A program made the translations under genes and the position numbers. Source: Solimonas variicoloris DSM 15731 (GTDB taxonomy: Bacteria; Pseudomonadota; Gammaproteobacteria; Nevskiales; Nevskiaceae). From it: a stretch of 64,000 nt of DNA. Within the stretch, counting starts at the first letter, position 1. Every line of letters begins with the position of its first letter. The notes under the pieces are model-generated. The model had not been told where the DNA came from, ran no database searches, and saw only the letters and a list, made by a program, of their open reading frames with translations. This document shows positions 54,719 to 63,649 of the stretch, piece by piece. Location: assembly GCF_000382285.1 (NCBI RefSeq), contig NZ_KB907926.1:398067-462066 (forward strand). Direction: 5' to 3'.

Positions 54719-55107
54719 GCCTGCTTGCTCATCTGCTGCTGCAGGGCGCGGAGGACGTCCTCGCCCATGAGGGCACAATGGGCCTTGTCCTCAGGGATTT
54801 CAAGGGCGTCGCGGATCGCGCCGGCGTCGATCGCCGCCAGTCGCGTCAGCGGCTGCCCTTCCAGCTGTTCGGCGAGCCACTCGCCGACCGCGATCGCGGT
54901 CGGACAGCCGTAGGCCTGGAAACGCACCCGCGCCACCGTCGTTCCGTCCAGTCCGAGCTGCAGGCGCAGAACCGAATGCGCCGCCGGACTGCCGGCCTGC
55001 GCCTCGAGCAGGCGTCCGCCGTCCGGCAACCGGCCGCCGTGCCGCGGCGCGCGAAAGCGCGCCCAGATCGGTTCACGATAGGCGTAGACATTCTCTTGCG
55101 GATTCAT
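54715..55107 (-). CDS. IscU-like scaffold protein lacking the first cysteine
   Basis: Protein of 130 residues related to the IscU/NifU N-terminal scaffold. Of the canonical ligands it keeps Cys68 (AYGCPTAIAVGE) and His110-Cys111 (DKAHCALMGEDVLRAL). The first site, normally GAPACGDVM with Cys37 and Asp39, reads GSPAAHSVL: both Cys and Asp are replaced (Ala and Ser), with a His beside them. The LPPVK motif for the HscA chaperone is also not seen. It overlaps iscS upstream and iscA downstream. It may hold clusters differently, or act only as a sulfur acceptor. Confidence 0.8.
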   Translation of the reverse strand: MNPQENVYAYREPIWARFRAPRHGGRLPDGGRLLEAQAGSPAAHSVLRLQLGLDGTTVARVRFQAYGCPTAIAVGEWLAEQLEGQPLTRLAAIDAGAIRDALEIPEDKAHCALMGEDVLRALQQQMSKQA

Positions 55108-56270
55108 GCTTCTCTCCAGAGCGGGGACAGCTCGCGCAGGAAGCGCACCGCTTCGATGATCTGCGCGGCCGCCCGGTCGATCTGCGCTTCAGTGCTGTAG
55201 CGGCCGAGCGACAGGCGCAGCGAGGAACCGGCGAGCTCGTCGTCACGGCCCAGCGCGCGCAGCACGTACGAAGGCTCGCGCGTCGCCGAAGAACAGGCCG
55301 AGCCGCTCGATACCATCAGCTCCGGCAGCATCGCGCGCAGCGACTCGCCCTCGGCGCCCGCGAAACTGACGTTGAGGATGCCCGGCGCGCGCGCCTCGAC
55401 CGGCCCATTCAGATAGATCTTCGGCAGCACCTGCAGCGCCTGCCACAGGCGCTCACGCAGGCCACGCAGGCGCAGCGCCTCGTCGCCGAGGCCGGCCGCC
55501 GCCAGCACGCAGGCCTCGCCGAAGCCGACGATCTGGTGCGTCGCCAGCGTGCCGGAGCGCATACCCTGCTCGTGGCCGCCGCCGTGGATCTGCGGTGCCA
55601 GCCGCGCGCGGGGCCGCTTGCGCACGAACAGCGCGCCGACGCCCTTCGGCCCGTAGAGCTTGTGCGCCGACAGTGACAGCAGGTCGATCGGCACCTGCGC
55701 GAGATCGATCGGCAACTTGCCGGCCGCCTGCACGGCATCGACGTGAAACAGGATGCCGCGCTCGCGCAGCTGCGGCGCCAACGCTTCGACCGGATTGATG
55801 GCGCCGGTCTCGTTGTTGACCCACATCAGCGAGACCAGCGCCGTGTCCGGCTGCAGCGCCGCCAGCACCTGCCCGGCGGCAACGATGCCGTCGGCCTGCG
55901 GCGTCAGGTAGCTGACGCGCACCCCCTGGGTTTCCAGATAACGGCAGGTATCGAGCACCGCCTTGTGCTCGACGCGGCTGGTGACGATGTGCGCGCCCTT
56001 CAGGCCGCGGAACTCCAGCGCGCCCTTGAGCGCAAGGTTGTTCGACTCGGTCGCACCGGAAGTCCAGACGATTTCGTCGGCGCCGGCACCGAGCAGCGCC
56101 GCCACTTGCGCGCGCGCGCGCTCGACGGCGGCGCGCGCCTTGCGGCCGAGCGCGTGGTCGGACGCGGGATTGCCGAAGTGCGAGTCGGCGTCGAGCCAGG
56201 GCAGCATGGCGTCGCGCACGCGCGGATCGAGCGGCGTGGTCGCCGCGTGGTCAAGGTAGATCACAGCCAT
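55104..56270 (-). CDS. cysteine desulfurase (second copy, downstream)
   Basis: PLP enzyme of 388 residues taking sulfur from cysteine for Fe-S clusters. PLP Lys204 in SLSAHKLYGPKG, substrate and PLP contacts in TSGATESNNLALKG and HVDAVQAAGKLP, and catalytic Cys326 in SSGSACSSATREPS on the mobile loop, in the IscS/NifS class I form. It begins immediately after the YoeB-like toxin stop with no spacer and overlaps the IscU-like gene, so it is the probable working partner of that scaffold. It differs clearly from the other desulfurase at 56812-57954. Confidence 0.92.
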   Translation of the reverse strand: MAVIYLDHAATTPLDPRVRDAMLPWLDADSHFGNPASDHALGRKARAAVERARAQVAALLGAGADEIVWTSGATESNNLALKGALEFRGLKGAHIVTSRVEHKAVLDTCRYLETQGVRVSYLTPQADGIVAAGQVLAALQPDTALVSLMWVNNETGAINPVEALAPQLRERGILFHVDAVQAAGKLPIDLAQVPIDLLSLSAHKLYGPKGVGALFVRKRPRARLAPQIHGGGHEQGMRSGTLATHQIVGFGEACVLAAAGLGDEALRLRGLRERLWQALQVLPKIYLNGPVEARAPGILNVSFAGAEGESLRAMLPELMVSSGSACSSATREPSYVLRALGRDDELAGSSLRLSLGRYSTEAQIDRAAAQIIEAVRFLRELSPLWREA

Positions 56271-56534
56271 TCAGTCATAGTGATAGCGGCAGGCGATGAC
56301 CACCAGTTCATTGCCTTCGACGGCATAGACCAGCCGGTTCGTGTCATCGATCCGACGTGACCAGAATCCCGAGAGGTTCTCCCGCAGCGCCTCAGGCTTG
56401 CCCAACCCAGCAAACGGCTCGCGCATCGCGTCCTGCAACAGCAGATTGATCCGTCTCAGCGTCTTGCGGTCCTGCGATTGCCACCAGACATAATCACTCC
56501 ACGCCGCCGGCGTCCACACCAGCCGCTCAGGCAT
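56271..56534 (-). CDS. yoeB: YoeB-type mRNA-interferase toxin
   Basis: Ribosome-dependent endoribonuclease toxin of 87 residues. The sequence follows YoeB closely: WTPAAWSDYVWWQSQDRKTL, GLGKPEAL with catalytic Glu48, SGFWSRRIDDTNRLVYAV with Arg67, and the end CRYHYD with His85-Tyr86. All key residues are kept, so it should be active; an extra Asp follows the usual final Tyr. It overlaps the antitoxin by eight bases and abuts the cysteine desulfurase start. Base composition looks lower in G+C than its neighbours. Confidence 0.93.
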   Translation of the reverse strand: MPERLVWTPAAWSDYVWWQSQDRKTLRRINLLLQDAMREPFAGLGKPEALRENLSGFWSRRIDDTNRLVYAVEGNELVVIACRYHYD

Positions 56535-56781
56535 CCGTCAGCTTCCGTTGCCGGACCTTGCCCCGGCGATACTGCTCGATCGACTTTGCCAAGTGCGCGG
56601 CATTGGCCGGCACCTTCAGCAGATGTACGGTTTCCATCATGCTGTTGAAAGTATCAAGCGACATGAGAACGGCGTCGGGCGCATCGCGGCGCGCAATAAC
56701 GGCGTAGTCGGCATCCTCGACGACCCCGTCGATCACCGACTTCAGATTGCTTCGCACTTCCGAGAAATTGAATACACGCAT
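56527..56781 (-). CDS. yefM: YefM-type antitoxin
   Basis: Phd/YefM-family antitoxin of 84 residues. The N-terminal DNA-binding fold reads MRVFNFSEVRSNLKSVIDGV and YAVIARRDAPDAVLMSLDTFNSMMETVHLL; the C-terminal charged helix binds the toxin. It neutralises YoeB and represses the pair's own promoter. A palindromic element lies just upstream (56786-56807). The pair is inserted between two cysteine desulfurase genes. Confidence 0.93.
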   Translation of the reverse strand: MRVFNFSEVRSNLKSVIDGVVEDADYAVIARRDAPDAVLMSLDTFNSMMETVHLLKVPANAAHLAKSIEQYRRGKVRQRKLTDA

Positions 56782-56785
56782 CGCA

Positions 56786-56807
56786 CTTGTCCTGTTTACG
56801 GTACAAG
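56786..56807. promoter_or_regulatory. putative operator of the yefM-yoeB pair
   Basis: CTTGT (56786-56790) and ACAAG (56803-56807) form an inverted repeat in the 30-base gap between the desulfurase stop and the yefM start. The inner bases contain GTAC, recalling the TGTACA core of known YefM sites. Confidence 0.55.
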
Positions 56808-56811
56808 TCTA

Positions 56812-57954
56812 TCAGGGCGCTGCCTCGCAGTCGATCTTCGGAGCAAATGCCCCCAGCACCGCCAGAAACCGGTCGACTTCATCCTCCGTGTTGTCCTTGC
56901 CGAGGCTTACGCGAACCGCGCCCTTGGCCAGCTCGCGCTCGATGCCCATGCCGAGCAGCACATGGCTCGGCTCGCCGCGGCCCGACGCGCAGGCCGAGCC
57001 GCTCGACACCGCGAAGCCGTGGCGGTCGAGCTGCATCAGCAGCGCCTCGCCCTCATAGCCGGCCAGCGCGAACTGCACGGTGTTCGGCAGGCGCTCGACG
57101 CCCTCACCGAAGACGTGCACGCCGGGCAGACGCTGCAGACCCGCTTCGAGGCGGTCGCGCAGACCGCGTATATAGGCGATGCGCGCGTCGAGCTCGCCCG
57201 CGGCCAGCTCCGCGGCCGCACCGAAACCGACGATCGCAGCGACGTTCTCGGTGCCGCCGCGCAGGCCGCGCTCCTGCCAGCCCCCGTGGTGCAAGGGCGA
57301 CAGCTCGACCTCGGACCGCAACACCAGTGCGCCGATGCCTTTGGGCCCGTAGAGCTTGTGGCTCGACAGACTCATCAGATCCGCCTGCAGCGCGACGAAA
57401 TCGACCGGAATCTTGCCCGCCGCTTGCACCGCGTCGACGTGCAACCAGGCTCCCGCCGCATGCACGAGCGCCGCCGCACGCGGGATGTCCTGGAGCACGC
57501 CGGTTTCGTTGTTGGCACGCATCAGCGACACCAGCCGCACCGGCGCTTCGGCGAGCTGCCGCTCGAAAGCCGGCCAGTCGATCAGCCCCACCTCGCCCAT
57601 CGCGATCACGCCGACCGGCCAACCGCGTGCGCGCAGCGCTTCGGCGGTCTCCAGCACTGCGGGATGCTCGGTCGCACCGTAAAGCAGGCGCGCGCCCGGA
57701 AAAGCCTCGGCGATACCCTTGAGCGCCAGGTTGTTCGCTTCGGTGCCGCCGGAGGTCCAGACGATCTCGCGCGGCTGGCAGTTCACCAGCGCGGCGACCT
57801 GTTCGCGGGCGCGCTCGATCGCGTCGCGCGCGGCGCGACCGTAGCGATGCAGCGAGGACGCGTTGCCGTAGGGACCCGACAGGTACGGCAGCATCGCCTC
57901 AAGCACGCGCGGATCGAGACGCGTCGTCGCGTTGTGATCGAAGTAAACGGGCAT
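56812..57954 (-). CDS. iscS: cysteine desulfurase (first copy, upstream)
   Basis: PLP-dependent desulfurase of 380 residues. PLP Lys200 in SLSSHKLYGPKG, TSGGTEANNLALKG, HVDAVQAAGKIP and catalytic Cys322 in SSGSACASGRGEPS. The GSACASGRGEPSHVLLGMG loop is of the NifS/IscS class. It lies 15 bases downstream of galE on the minus strand and ahead of the toxin-antitoxin pair. With a second desulfurase 0.5 kb away, one may serve Fe-S assembly and the other thiolation or selenium use; which is which cannot be told. Confidence 0.92.
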   Translation of the reverse strand: MPVYFDHNATTRLDPRVLEAMLPYLSGPYGNASSLHRYGRAARDAIERAREQVAALVNCQPREIVWTSGGTEANNLALKGIAEAFPGARLLYGATEHPAVLETAEALRARGWPVGVIAMGEVGLIDWPAFERQLAEAPVRLVSLMRANNETGVLQDIPRAAALVHAAGAWLHVDAVQAAGKIPVDFVALQADLMSLSSHKLYGPKGIGALVLRSEVELSPLHHGGWQERGLRGGTENVAAIVGFGAAAELAAGELDARIAYIRGLRDRLEAGLQRLPGVHVFGEGVERLPNTVQFALAGYEGEALLMQLDRHGFAVSSGSACASGRGEPSHVLLGMGIERELAKGAVRVSLGKDNTEDEVDRFLAVLGAFAPKIDCEAAP

Positions 57955-57969
57955 ACGCCACCCGTCCGG

Positions 57970-58944
57970 TCAGTAGGCCGGCTGCTGGTGCCAGGCCCAG
58001 GCGTCTTCGACGATCTGGCGGATGTCGGCACGACGCGGCCGCCAGCCGAGCACCTTGCGCGCCTTGTCGCTGCTTGCCACGAGCATCGCCGGATCGCCGG
58101 CACGACGCGGCCCATGCGGAATGTCGAGCGAGCGGCCAACCACGTCCTCGGCGGCGCGCAGCACCTCGAGCACCGTGTAACCATCGCCGTTGCCGAGATT
58201 GAAACGATGAAAGCCCGGTTGAACGTGGCTATATTCGAGCGCCAGCAGGTGCGCGTCGGCGAGATCACAGACGTGGACATAGTCGCGTACACAGGTGCCG
58301 TCGCGCGTCGCGTAATCCGTGCCGAAGACTTTCACGTCGAGCGCTTCGCCGGCGGCGCGACGGAGCAGCCTCGGGATCAGGTGCGTCTCCGGCTCGTGCT
58401 TCTCGCCGATGAGCCGCGAATCGCAGGCGCCCGCGGCATTGAAATAGCGCAGCGCGGTTGCCCGCAAGCCATAGGCGCGGGCCGCGTCGTCGAGCATCAG
58501 CTCGACCGCCAGCTTCGAGTTGCCGTAGGGATTGATCGGACGGCACGGATGCTGCTCGTCGATCAGCGCCGTCTCCGGCTCGCCAAAAACGGCGGCCGTC
58601 GACGAGAAAACGAACTGCGACACGCCGTTGTCGTGCATCGCCTGCAGCAAGGAAAGGGTCGCGCTGACGTTGTTGGCGTAGTAGCGGTAGGGATCGGTCA
58701 TCGACTCGCCGACCAGCGAACTGGCCGCGAAATGCATCACGACCTCGATCCGGTGCTGGCGCAGCGTCTGCGCCACCGCCCCCCCGTCGCCGAGCGAAGC
58801 CTCGACCAGCTCACCCCACTGCACCGCGCTGCGATGACCGGTCGAAAGATTATCGAGAACAACCACATGGTGGCCGGCTTCGGCCAGCCGCTTGCACATG
58901 TGCGAGCCGATGTAGCCGGCGCCGCCCACTACGAGCACATTCAT
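57970..58944 (-). CDS. galE: UDP-glucose 4-epimerase
   Basis: SDR-family epimerase of 324 residues interconverting UDP-glucose and UDP-galactose for envelope polysaccharides. NAD site VVGGAGYIGSHM, then DNLSTGH, the catalytic Ser-Tyr-Lys set with SSTAAVFGEP and YGNSKLAVE, YFNAAG, and the C-terminal KARKVLGWRPRRADI. It is located between cysE and a cysteine desulfurase, where iscR normally sits in an isc locus, and is seven bases from cysE. Its function has no evident link with sulfur metabolism. Confidence 0.95.
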   Translation of the reverse strand: MNVLVVGGAGYIGSHMCKRLAEAGHHVVVLDNLSTGHRSAVQWGELVEASLGDGGAVAQTLRQHRIEVVMHFAASSLVGESMTDPYRYYANNVSATLSLLQAMHDNGVSQFVFSSTAAVFGEPETALIDEQHPCRPINPYGNSKLAVELMLDDAARAYGLRATALRYFNAAGACDSRLIGEKHEPETHLIPRLLRRAAGEALDVKVFGTDYATRDGTCVRDYVHVCDLADAHLLALEYSHVQPGFHRFNLGNGDGYTVLEVLRAAEDVVGRSLDIPHGPRRAGDPAMLVASSDKARKVLGWRPRRADIRQIVEDAWAWHQQPAY

Positions 58945-58951
58945 TGAATGC

Positions 58952-59749
58952 CTACCCCTGATTGCGATGACGGTTGCCGGCGAGCGAATCCAGCGCCGGC
59001 GTAGTCTCGACGCAAAAATCGGGCAACTCCAGCTTGGACAGCTGCAGCTCCGGCATACGCGAATCTACCTCATGCAGCAGGCGGCAGACCTTGACGAGCT
59101 GCTCGTCGAGCTGCTGGATGTGATCGAACATCGTCGACATCGCATTAGCCACCGGATCCGGCATGTCCTTCGAAAGCCCGTAGGCATCGAAGCCCATCTT
59201 CTTGGCGATCGCCGCGACCGCCGCCGACGGCTCGGCCGGCTCGCGCACGACACGCGCCGGGATGCCGACGACGGTGGCGCCCGGCGGCACTTCCCGGACC
59301 ACGACCGAATTCGACCCGACACGGGCACCCTCGCCCACGGTGAACGGGCCGAGGATCTTCGCGCCGGCACCGACGACGACACGGTTCGCCAGCGTTGGGT
59401 GCCGCTTGCCCTTGTTCCAGCTGGTGCCGCCGAGCGTGACGCCGTGGTACATCGTGACGTCGTCGCCGATCTCTGCCGTTTCGCCGATCACCACGCCCAT
59501 GCCGTGGTCGATGAAGAAGCGTCGGCCGATGCGCGCGCCGGGATGAATCTCGATGCCCGTGAACCAGCGCGCGAGGTTCGAGTTGACGCGCGCCAGCCAC
59601 TGGAGGCCATGCGTCCACAGCCAGTGGCTGAGCCGGTGCGCCCAGATCGCATGCAGGCCGGGGTAGCAGGTCAGCACCTCCCAGGTGTTGCGGGCGGCGG
59701 GATCGCGGTCGAAAACGCTGGCGATGTCTTCTTGGATGCGGGCGAACAT
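58952..59749 (-). CDS. cysE: serine O-acetyltransferase
   Basis: Makes O-acetylserine, the acceptor for sulfide in cysteine synthesis; 265 residues. The left-handed beta-helix shows [43 protein letters not shown] with the catalytic Asp-His pair, [29 protein letters not shown], and a helical C-terminal tail. It supplies cysteine to the desulfurases in the same transcript direction. trmJ-cysE ahead of isc genes is the conserved gammaproteobacterial order. Confidence 0.95.
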   Translation of the reverse strand: MFARIQEDIASVFDRDPAARNTWEVLTCYPGLHAIWAHRLSHWLWTHGLQWLARVNSNLARWFTGIEIHPGARIGRRFFIDHGMGVVIGETAEIGDDVTMYHGVTLGGTSWNKGKRHPTLANRVVVGAGAKILGPFTVGEGARVGSNSVVVREVPPGATVVGIPARVVREPAEPSAAVAAIAKKMGFDAYGLSKDMPDPVANAMSTMFDHIQQLDEQLVKVCRLLHEVDSRMPELQLSKLELPDFCVETTPALDSLAGNRHRNQG

Positions 59750-59785
59750 GGCGGTGGCGAATCTAGGAGTGGCTGGCGCCGGGCG

Positions 59786-60622
59786 TCATTCTAGACCAAT
59801 CCGGTCCTGTTTCGATTCGTCCTCGTCGCCGCCGTGCAGCGTCGCCGCCTCGCCGGGGATCGGCATCCGCCGCCGCTTCGGCTTTTCGATCGACGTCAGG
59901 ATGCCGCGCAGGATGTTGAGCTCGTTGCGATCGGGTGAGGCCCGGTTGAACAGCTGGCGCAGGCGCCGCATCAGCAGACGCGGATTGGCCGGATCGAGAA
60001 AGCCGGTCGACATCAGCACACGCTCGAAGTGCCCGTAGAACAGCTCCATTTCCTCGGTCGACGGCGGCGCGTACCAGTCAAGGCCGCGCTTGCCGGACAC
60101 CGCCGGGATCTCGCTCAGCGCAGCGCGGCGCAGCTCGTACGCCAGCACCTGCACCGCCTGGGACAGATTCAGCGAGCTGTAGCCGGGATTGGCCGGGATC
60201 ATCGTCGCTGCGTGACAGGAATCGAGTTCCTCGTTGGTCAGCCCCGTGCGCTCGCAGCCGAAGACGATCGCCACCTTGGCGCCGGCCGCCGTCGCCACCG
60301 CACGGGCTGCCGCGTCCCAGGGCCGCATCGGCTCGTCGCCGAGGTGCCGCGGCCGCGCGGAACTGGCGACGACCCAGGCGCAGTCGGCAACGGCCTCCGG
60401 CAGGCTGCCGACCACCCGCGCCGCCTCGACGACGCCCTCGGCGTGCGCCGCCGTCATGCGCGCCTGCGGGTGCGGAAAGCGGGACGGATTGACGAGGACC
60501 AGATCGCGCAGGCCCATGGTCAGCATGGCGCGCGCGGTCGAGCCGATGTTGCCCGGGTGCTGGGTATTGACCAGGACGACCCGGATGTTGTCGAGCGGCG
60601 AATCGGAAGATGCGGAAGTCAT
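59786..60622 (-). CDS. trmJ: tRNA (cytidine/uridine-2'-O-)-methyltransferase TrmJ
   Basis: SPOUT-fold methyltransferase of 278 residues, modifying position 32 of tRNAs. VVLVNTQHPGNIGSTARAMLTMGL at the N-terminus, then FGCERTGLTNEEL and IPANPGYSSLNLSQAVQVLAYEL form the knotted SAM site; the C-terminal helical extension has LFYGHFERVLMSTGFLDPANPRLLMRRLRQLF. It is divergent from suhB, as in many Gammaproteobacteria. Confidence 0.95.
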   Translation of the reverse strand: MTSASSDSPLDNIRVVLVNTQHPGNIGSTARAMLTMGLRDLVLVNPSRFPHPQARMTAAHAEGVVEAARVVGSLPEAVADCAWVVASSARPRHLGDEPMRPWDAAARAVATAAGAKVAIVFGCERTGLTNEELDSCHAATMIPANPGYSSLNLSQAVQVLAYELRRAALSEIPAVSGKRGLDWYAPPSTEEMELFYGHFERVLMSTGFLDPANPRLLMRRLRQLFNRASPDRNELNILRGILTSIEKPKRRRMPIPGEAATLHGGDEDESKQDRIGLE

Positions 60623-60672
60623 GCGTGATATTCTACGCGGCCTCCCTTCGCTCCTTTTCAGCCCGGCCCGCC

Positions 60673-61452
60673 ATGCACCCGCTGGTCAATATTGCTGTTT
60701 CGGCCGCCCGTTCGGCCGGTAATTTCATCATGCGCAGCTACGAGCGCCGCGATCAGCTGCTGGTCGAGCGCAAGAGCCGCAATGACTTCGTCACCCAGGT
60801 CGACCGCGGCGCCGAGCAGGAAATCATCCGCCTGATCCGCAAGGCCTACCCGCATCACGCGATCCTGGCCGAGGAAAGCGGCGAGAGCGCCGGCAGCAGC
60901 GGCGACAGCGACGTCACCTGGATCATCGACCCGCTCGATGGCACGACCAACTTCCTGCACGGCATTCCGCATTTCGCGGTGTCGATCGGCATCCAGGTGC
61001 GCGGCAAGCTCGAACACGGCGTGATCTACGCGCCGTGCACGCAGGATCTCTACTGCGCAACGAACGGCAGCGGCGCGACGCTCAACAACCGCCGCATCCG
61101 CGTCAGCGGTTGCAAGGACATCAGCCAGGCGCTGATCGGCACCGGCATCCCGCTGCGCGAGGAATACCTCGACCGTTATCTGCCGCAGCTGCGCAGCGTG
61201 GCGGCCGAGACCGCCGGCCTGCGCCGCGCCGGCTCGGCGGCGCTGGACCTCGCCTACGTCGCCGCCGGACGCCTCGAAGGCTTCTGGGAGTTCAATCTCA
61301 AGCCCTGGGACATCGCGGCCGGCGTGGTCATGGTGCAGGAGGCCGGCGGCATCGTGCGGCCGCTGGGCGGCAGCGCCGACGTGCTCGCCGACGGCCATGT
61401 GCTCGCCACTACCTTGAAGCTCGGCGACGAGCTGACGCGCCTGCTGAGCTGA
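60673..61452 (+). CDS. suhB: inositol-1-monophosphatase SuhB
   Basis: Mg-dependent phosphatase of 259 residues that also acts with Nus factors in rRNA transcription. Metal site motifs are LAEESGES, IIDPLDGTTNFLHGIP and WDIAAGVVMVQEAGG. The N-terminal HPLVNIAVSAARSAGNFIMRSYERRDQL is typical. The ATG at 60673 is the family start. It is divergent from trmJ across a 50-base spacer. Confidence 0.96.
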   Translation: MHPLVNIAVSAARSAGNFIMRSYERRDQLLVERKSRNDFVTQVDRGAEQEIIRLIRKAYPHHAILAEESGESAGSSGDSDVTWIIDPLDGTTNFLHGIPHFAVSIGIQVRGKLEHGVIYAPCTQDLYCATNGSGATLNNRRIRVSGCKDISQALIGTGIPLREEYLDRYLPQLRSVAAETAGLRRAGSAALDLAYVAAGRLEGFWEFNLKPWDIAAGVVMVQEAGGIVRPLGGSADVLADGHVLATTLKLGDELTRLLS

Positions 61453-61514
61453 GGCGAGCGCGCGGCCCTGCTGCGTCTGGCCGCGCCGCCGCGCGCGCGG
61501 ATCCGTCTTCCCGA

Positions 61515-61527
61515 GCTCTTCCGATCT
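61515..61527. other. 13-base match to Illumina adapter end
   Basis: GCTCTTCCGATCT in the 97-base gap between suhB and the DUF47 gene equals the last 13 bases of TruSeq adapters. Matching stops at the 5' side of it. It may be chance or a trace of an untrimmed read or chimeric join. No gene is interrupted. Confidence 0.6.
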
Positions 61528-61549
61528 CAGCCGCCACCCGTCATTCGCC

Positions 61550-62188
61550 ATGCTCAGCCGCCTGATGCCTCGCGAGGGCAAGTTTTTCGAGCTCTTCAAT
61601 CAGCACGCGCAGCTGGTCGTGCAAGGCGCCGAGCACTTGCTGAAGCTGCTGCAGGCGCTCGACGCGCAGCCGGACGCCGCGCGCCTGCTCGCCGCCGAGA
61701 TCGACGCCATCGAGGACCGTGCCGACAAGGTCACGCACCAGACCATCGCGCTGCTGCATTCGACCTTCATCACGCCGCTGGACCGCGACGAGATTCACCA
61801 GCTGATCGCGCGGCTCGACGATGTGATCGACGTGATCCAGGGCTGCGCGCAGATGATCGAGACCTACGATCTGCGCACGGCCACGCCGGAGGCCGTGCGC
61901 TTCGCCCAGATCATCCACGCGTGCACGGACAAGGTGGCGCAGGCGGTCGGCCTGCTCGCCGACATGGACAATGCGCCGCGCATCATGACCGCGATCCGCG
62001 AGATCGGCTCGCTCGAAGGCCAGGCCGACGATCTGCTGCGGCAATCGCTCTCGAAGATCTTCCGCGAGGAGCCGGACGTGCGCCAGCTGATCAAGCTCAA
62101 GGAGTTCTACGAAATGCTGGAGCTGGTCACCGACCACTGCGACGACGTCGGCAACCACCTCGAAGCGATCGTGCTCGAAAACTCCTGA
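61550..62188 (+). CDS. DUF47 (PhoU-like) Pit accessory protein
   Basis: Helical cytoplasmic protein of 212 residues from the DUF47/TIGR00153 family, distantly like PhoU. Blocks PREGKFFELFNQHAQLVVQGAEHLL, HQTIALLHSTFITPLDRDEIHQLIARLDDVIDVI and KLKEFYEMLELVTDHCDDVGNHLE, with acidic ExxxD metal-binding motifs, are characteristic. It is ten bases ahead of the phosphate transporter gene and probably regulates it. Confidence 0.92.
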   Translation: MLSRLMPREGKFFELFNQHAQLVVQGAEHLLKLLQALDAQPDAARLLAAEIDAIEDRADKVTHQTIALLHSTFITPLDRDEIHQLIARLDDVIDVIQGCAQMIETYDLRTATPEAVRFAQIIHACTDKVAQAVGLLADMDNAPRIMTAIREIGSLEGQADDLLRQSLSKIFREEPDVRQLIKLKEFYEMLELVTDHCDDVGNHLEAIVLENS

Positions 62189-62198
62189 GGGCTCCGCC

Positions 62199-63230
<1,032 letters not shown>

Positions 63231-63649
63231 GGCGAAGCGCGCTGCAGCCCTTTAGTGCAGACGATGCCAGAGCGCACACAGGGCCGCGCACCCTTACTGG
63301 TTCTGCTTTACCGCCCCACGATGCCCAACGTCATCCCTTGCCTTCGCTCTGCTACCACGCCGCGTAGGCCCCTTTTTTGCTTTCCGTGTGAAAAGAACGC
63401 CCCCGATTTGGGCTTATCCCGAAAGCGGAAAATCGCGCACACTTTTCAGAAATTCTGCCGCCATGCAGGCTCCCAAGTCGGCTAACCTATTCAGACAGTT
63501 TCTATTCTGCGGATCCCATGCCGACTCTCAAACCGCTTCAACGCATCACCATCGGAACCATGCGAGTGATGCGGGAAACGCGAAACACAGATCCGAAACT
63601 GAAGTGCTATTCCGGCAGGGCGTCAAATCACGAAGCGAAGCTGCTCGAT
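63231..63649. other. lower-GC intergenic stretch without a convincing gene
   Basis: The stretch between the pit gene and the transposase remnant is visibly poorer in G+C than the rest and its open frames have no recognisable protein. It holds a small hairpin CTGCA/TGCAG (63242-63260) after pit and a run of T near 63370. It looks like insertion-scarred spacer. Confidence 0.6.
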
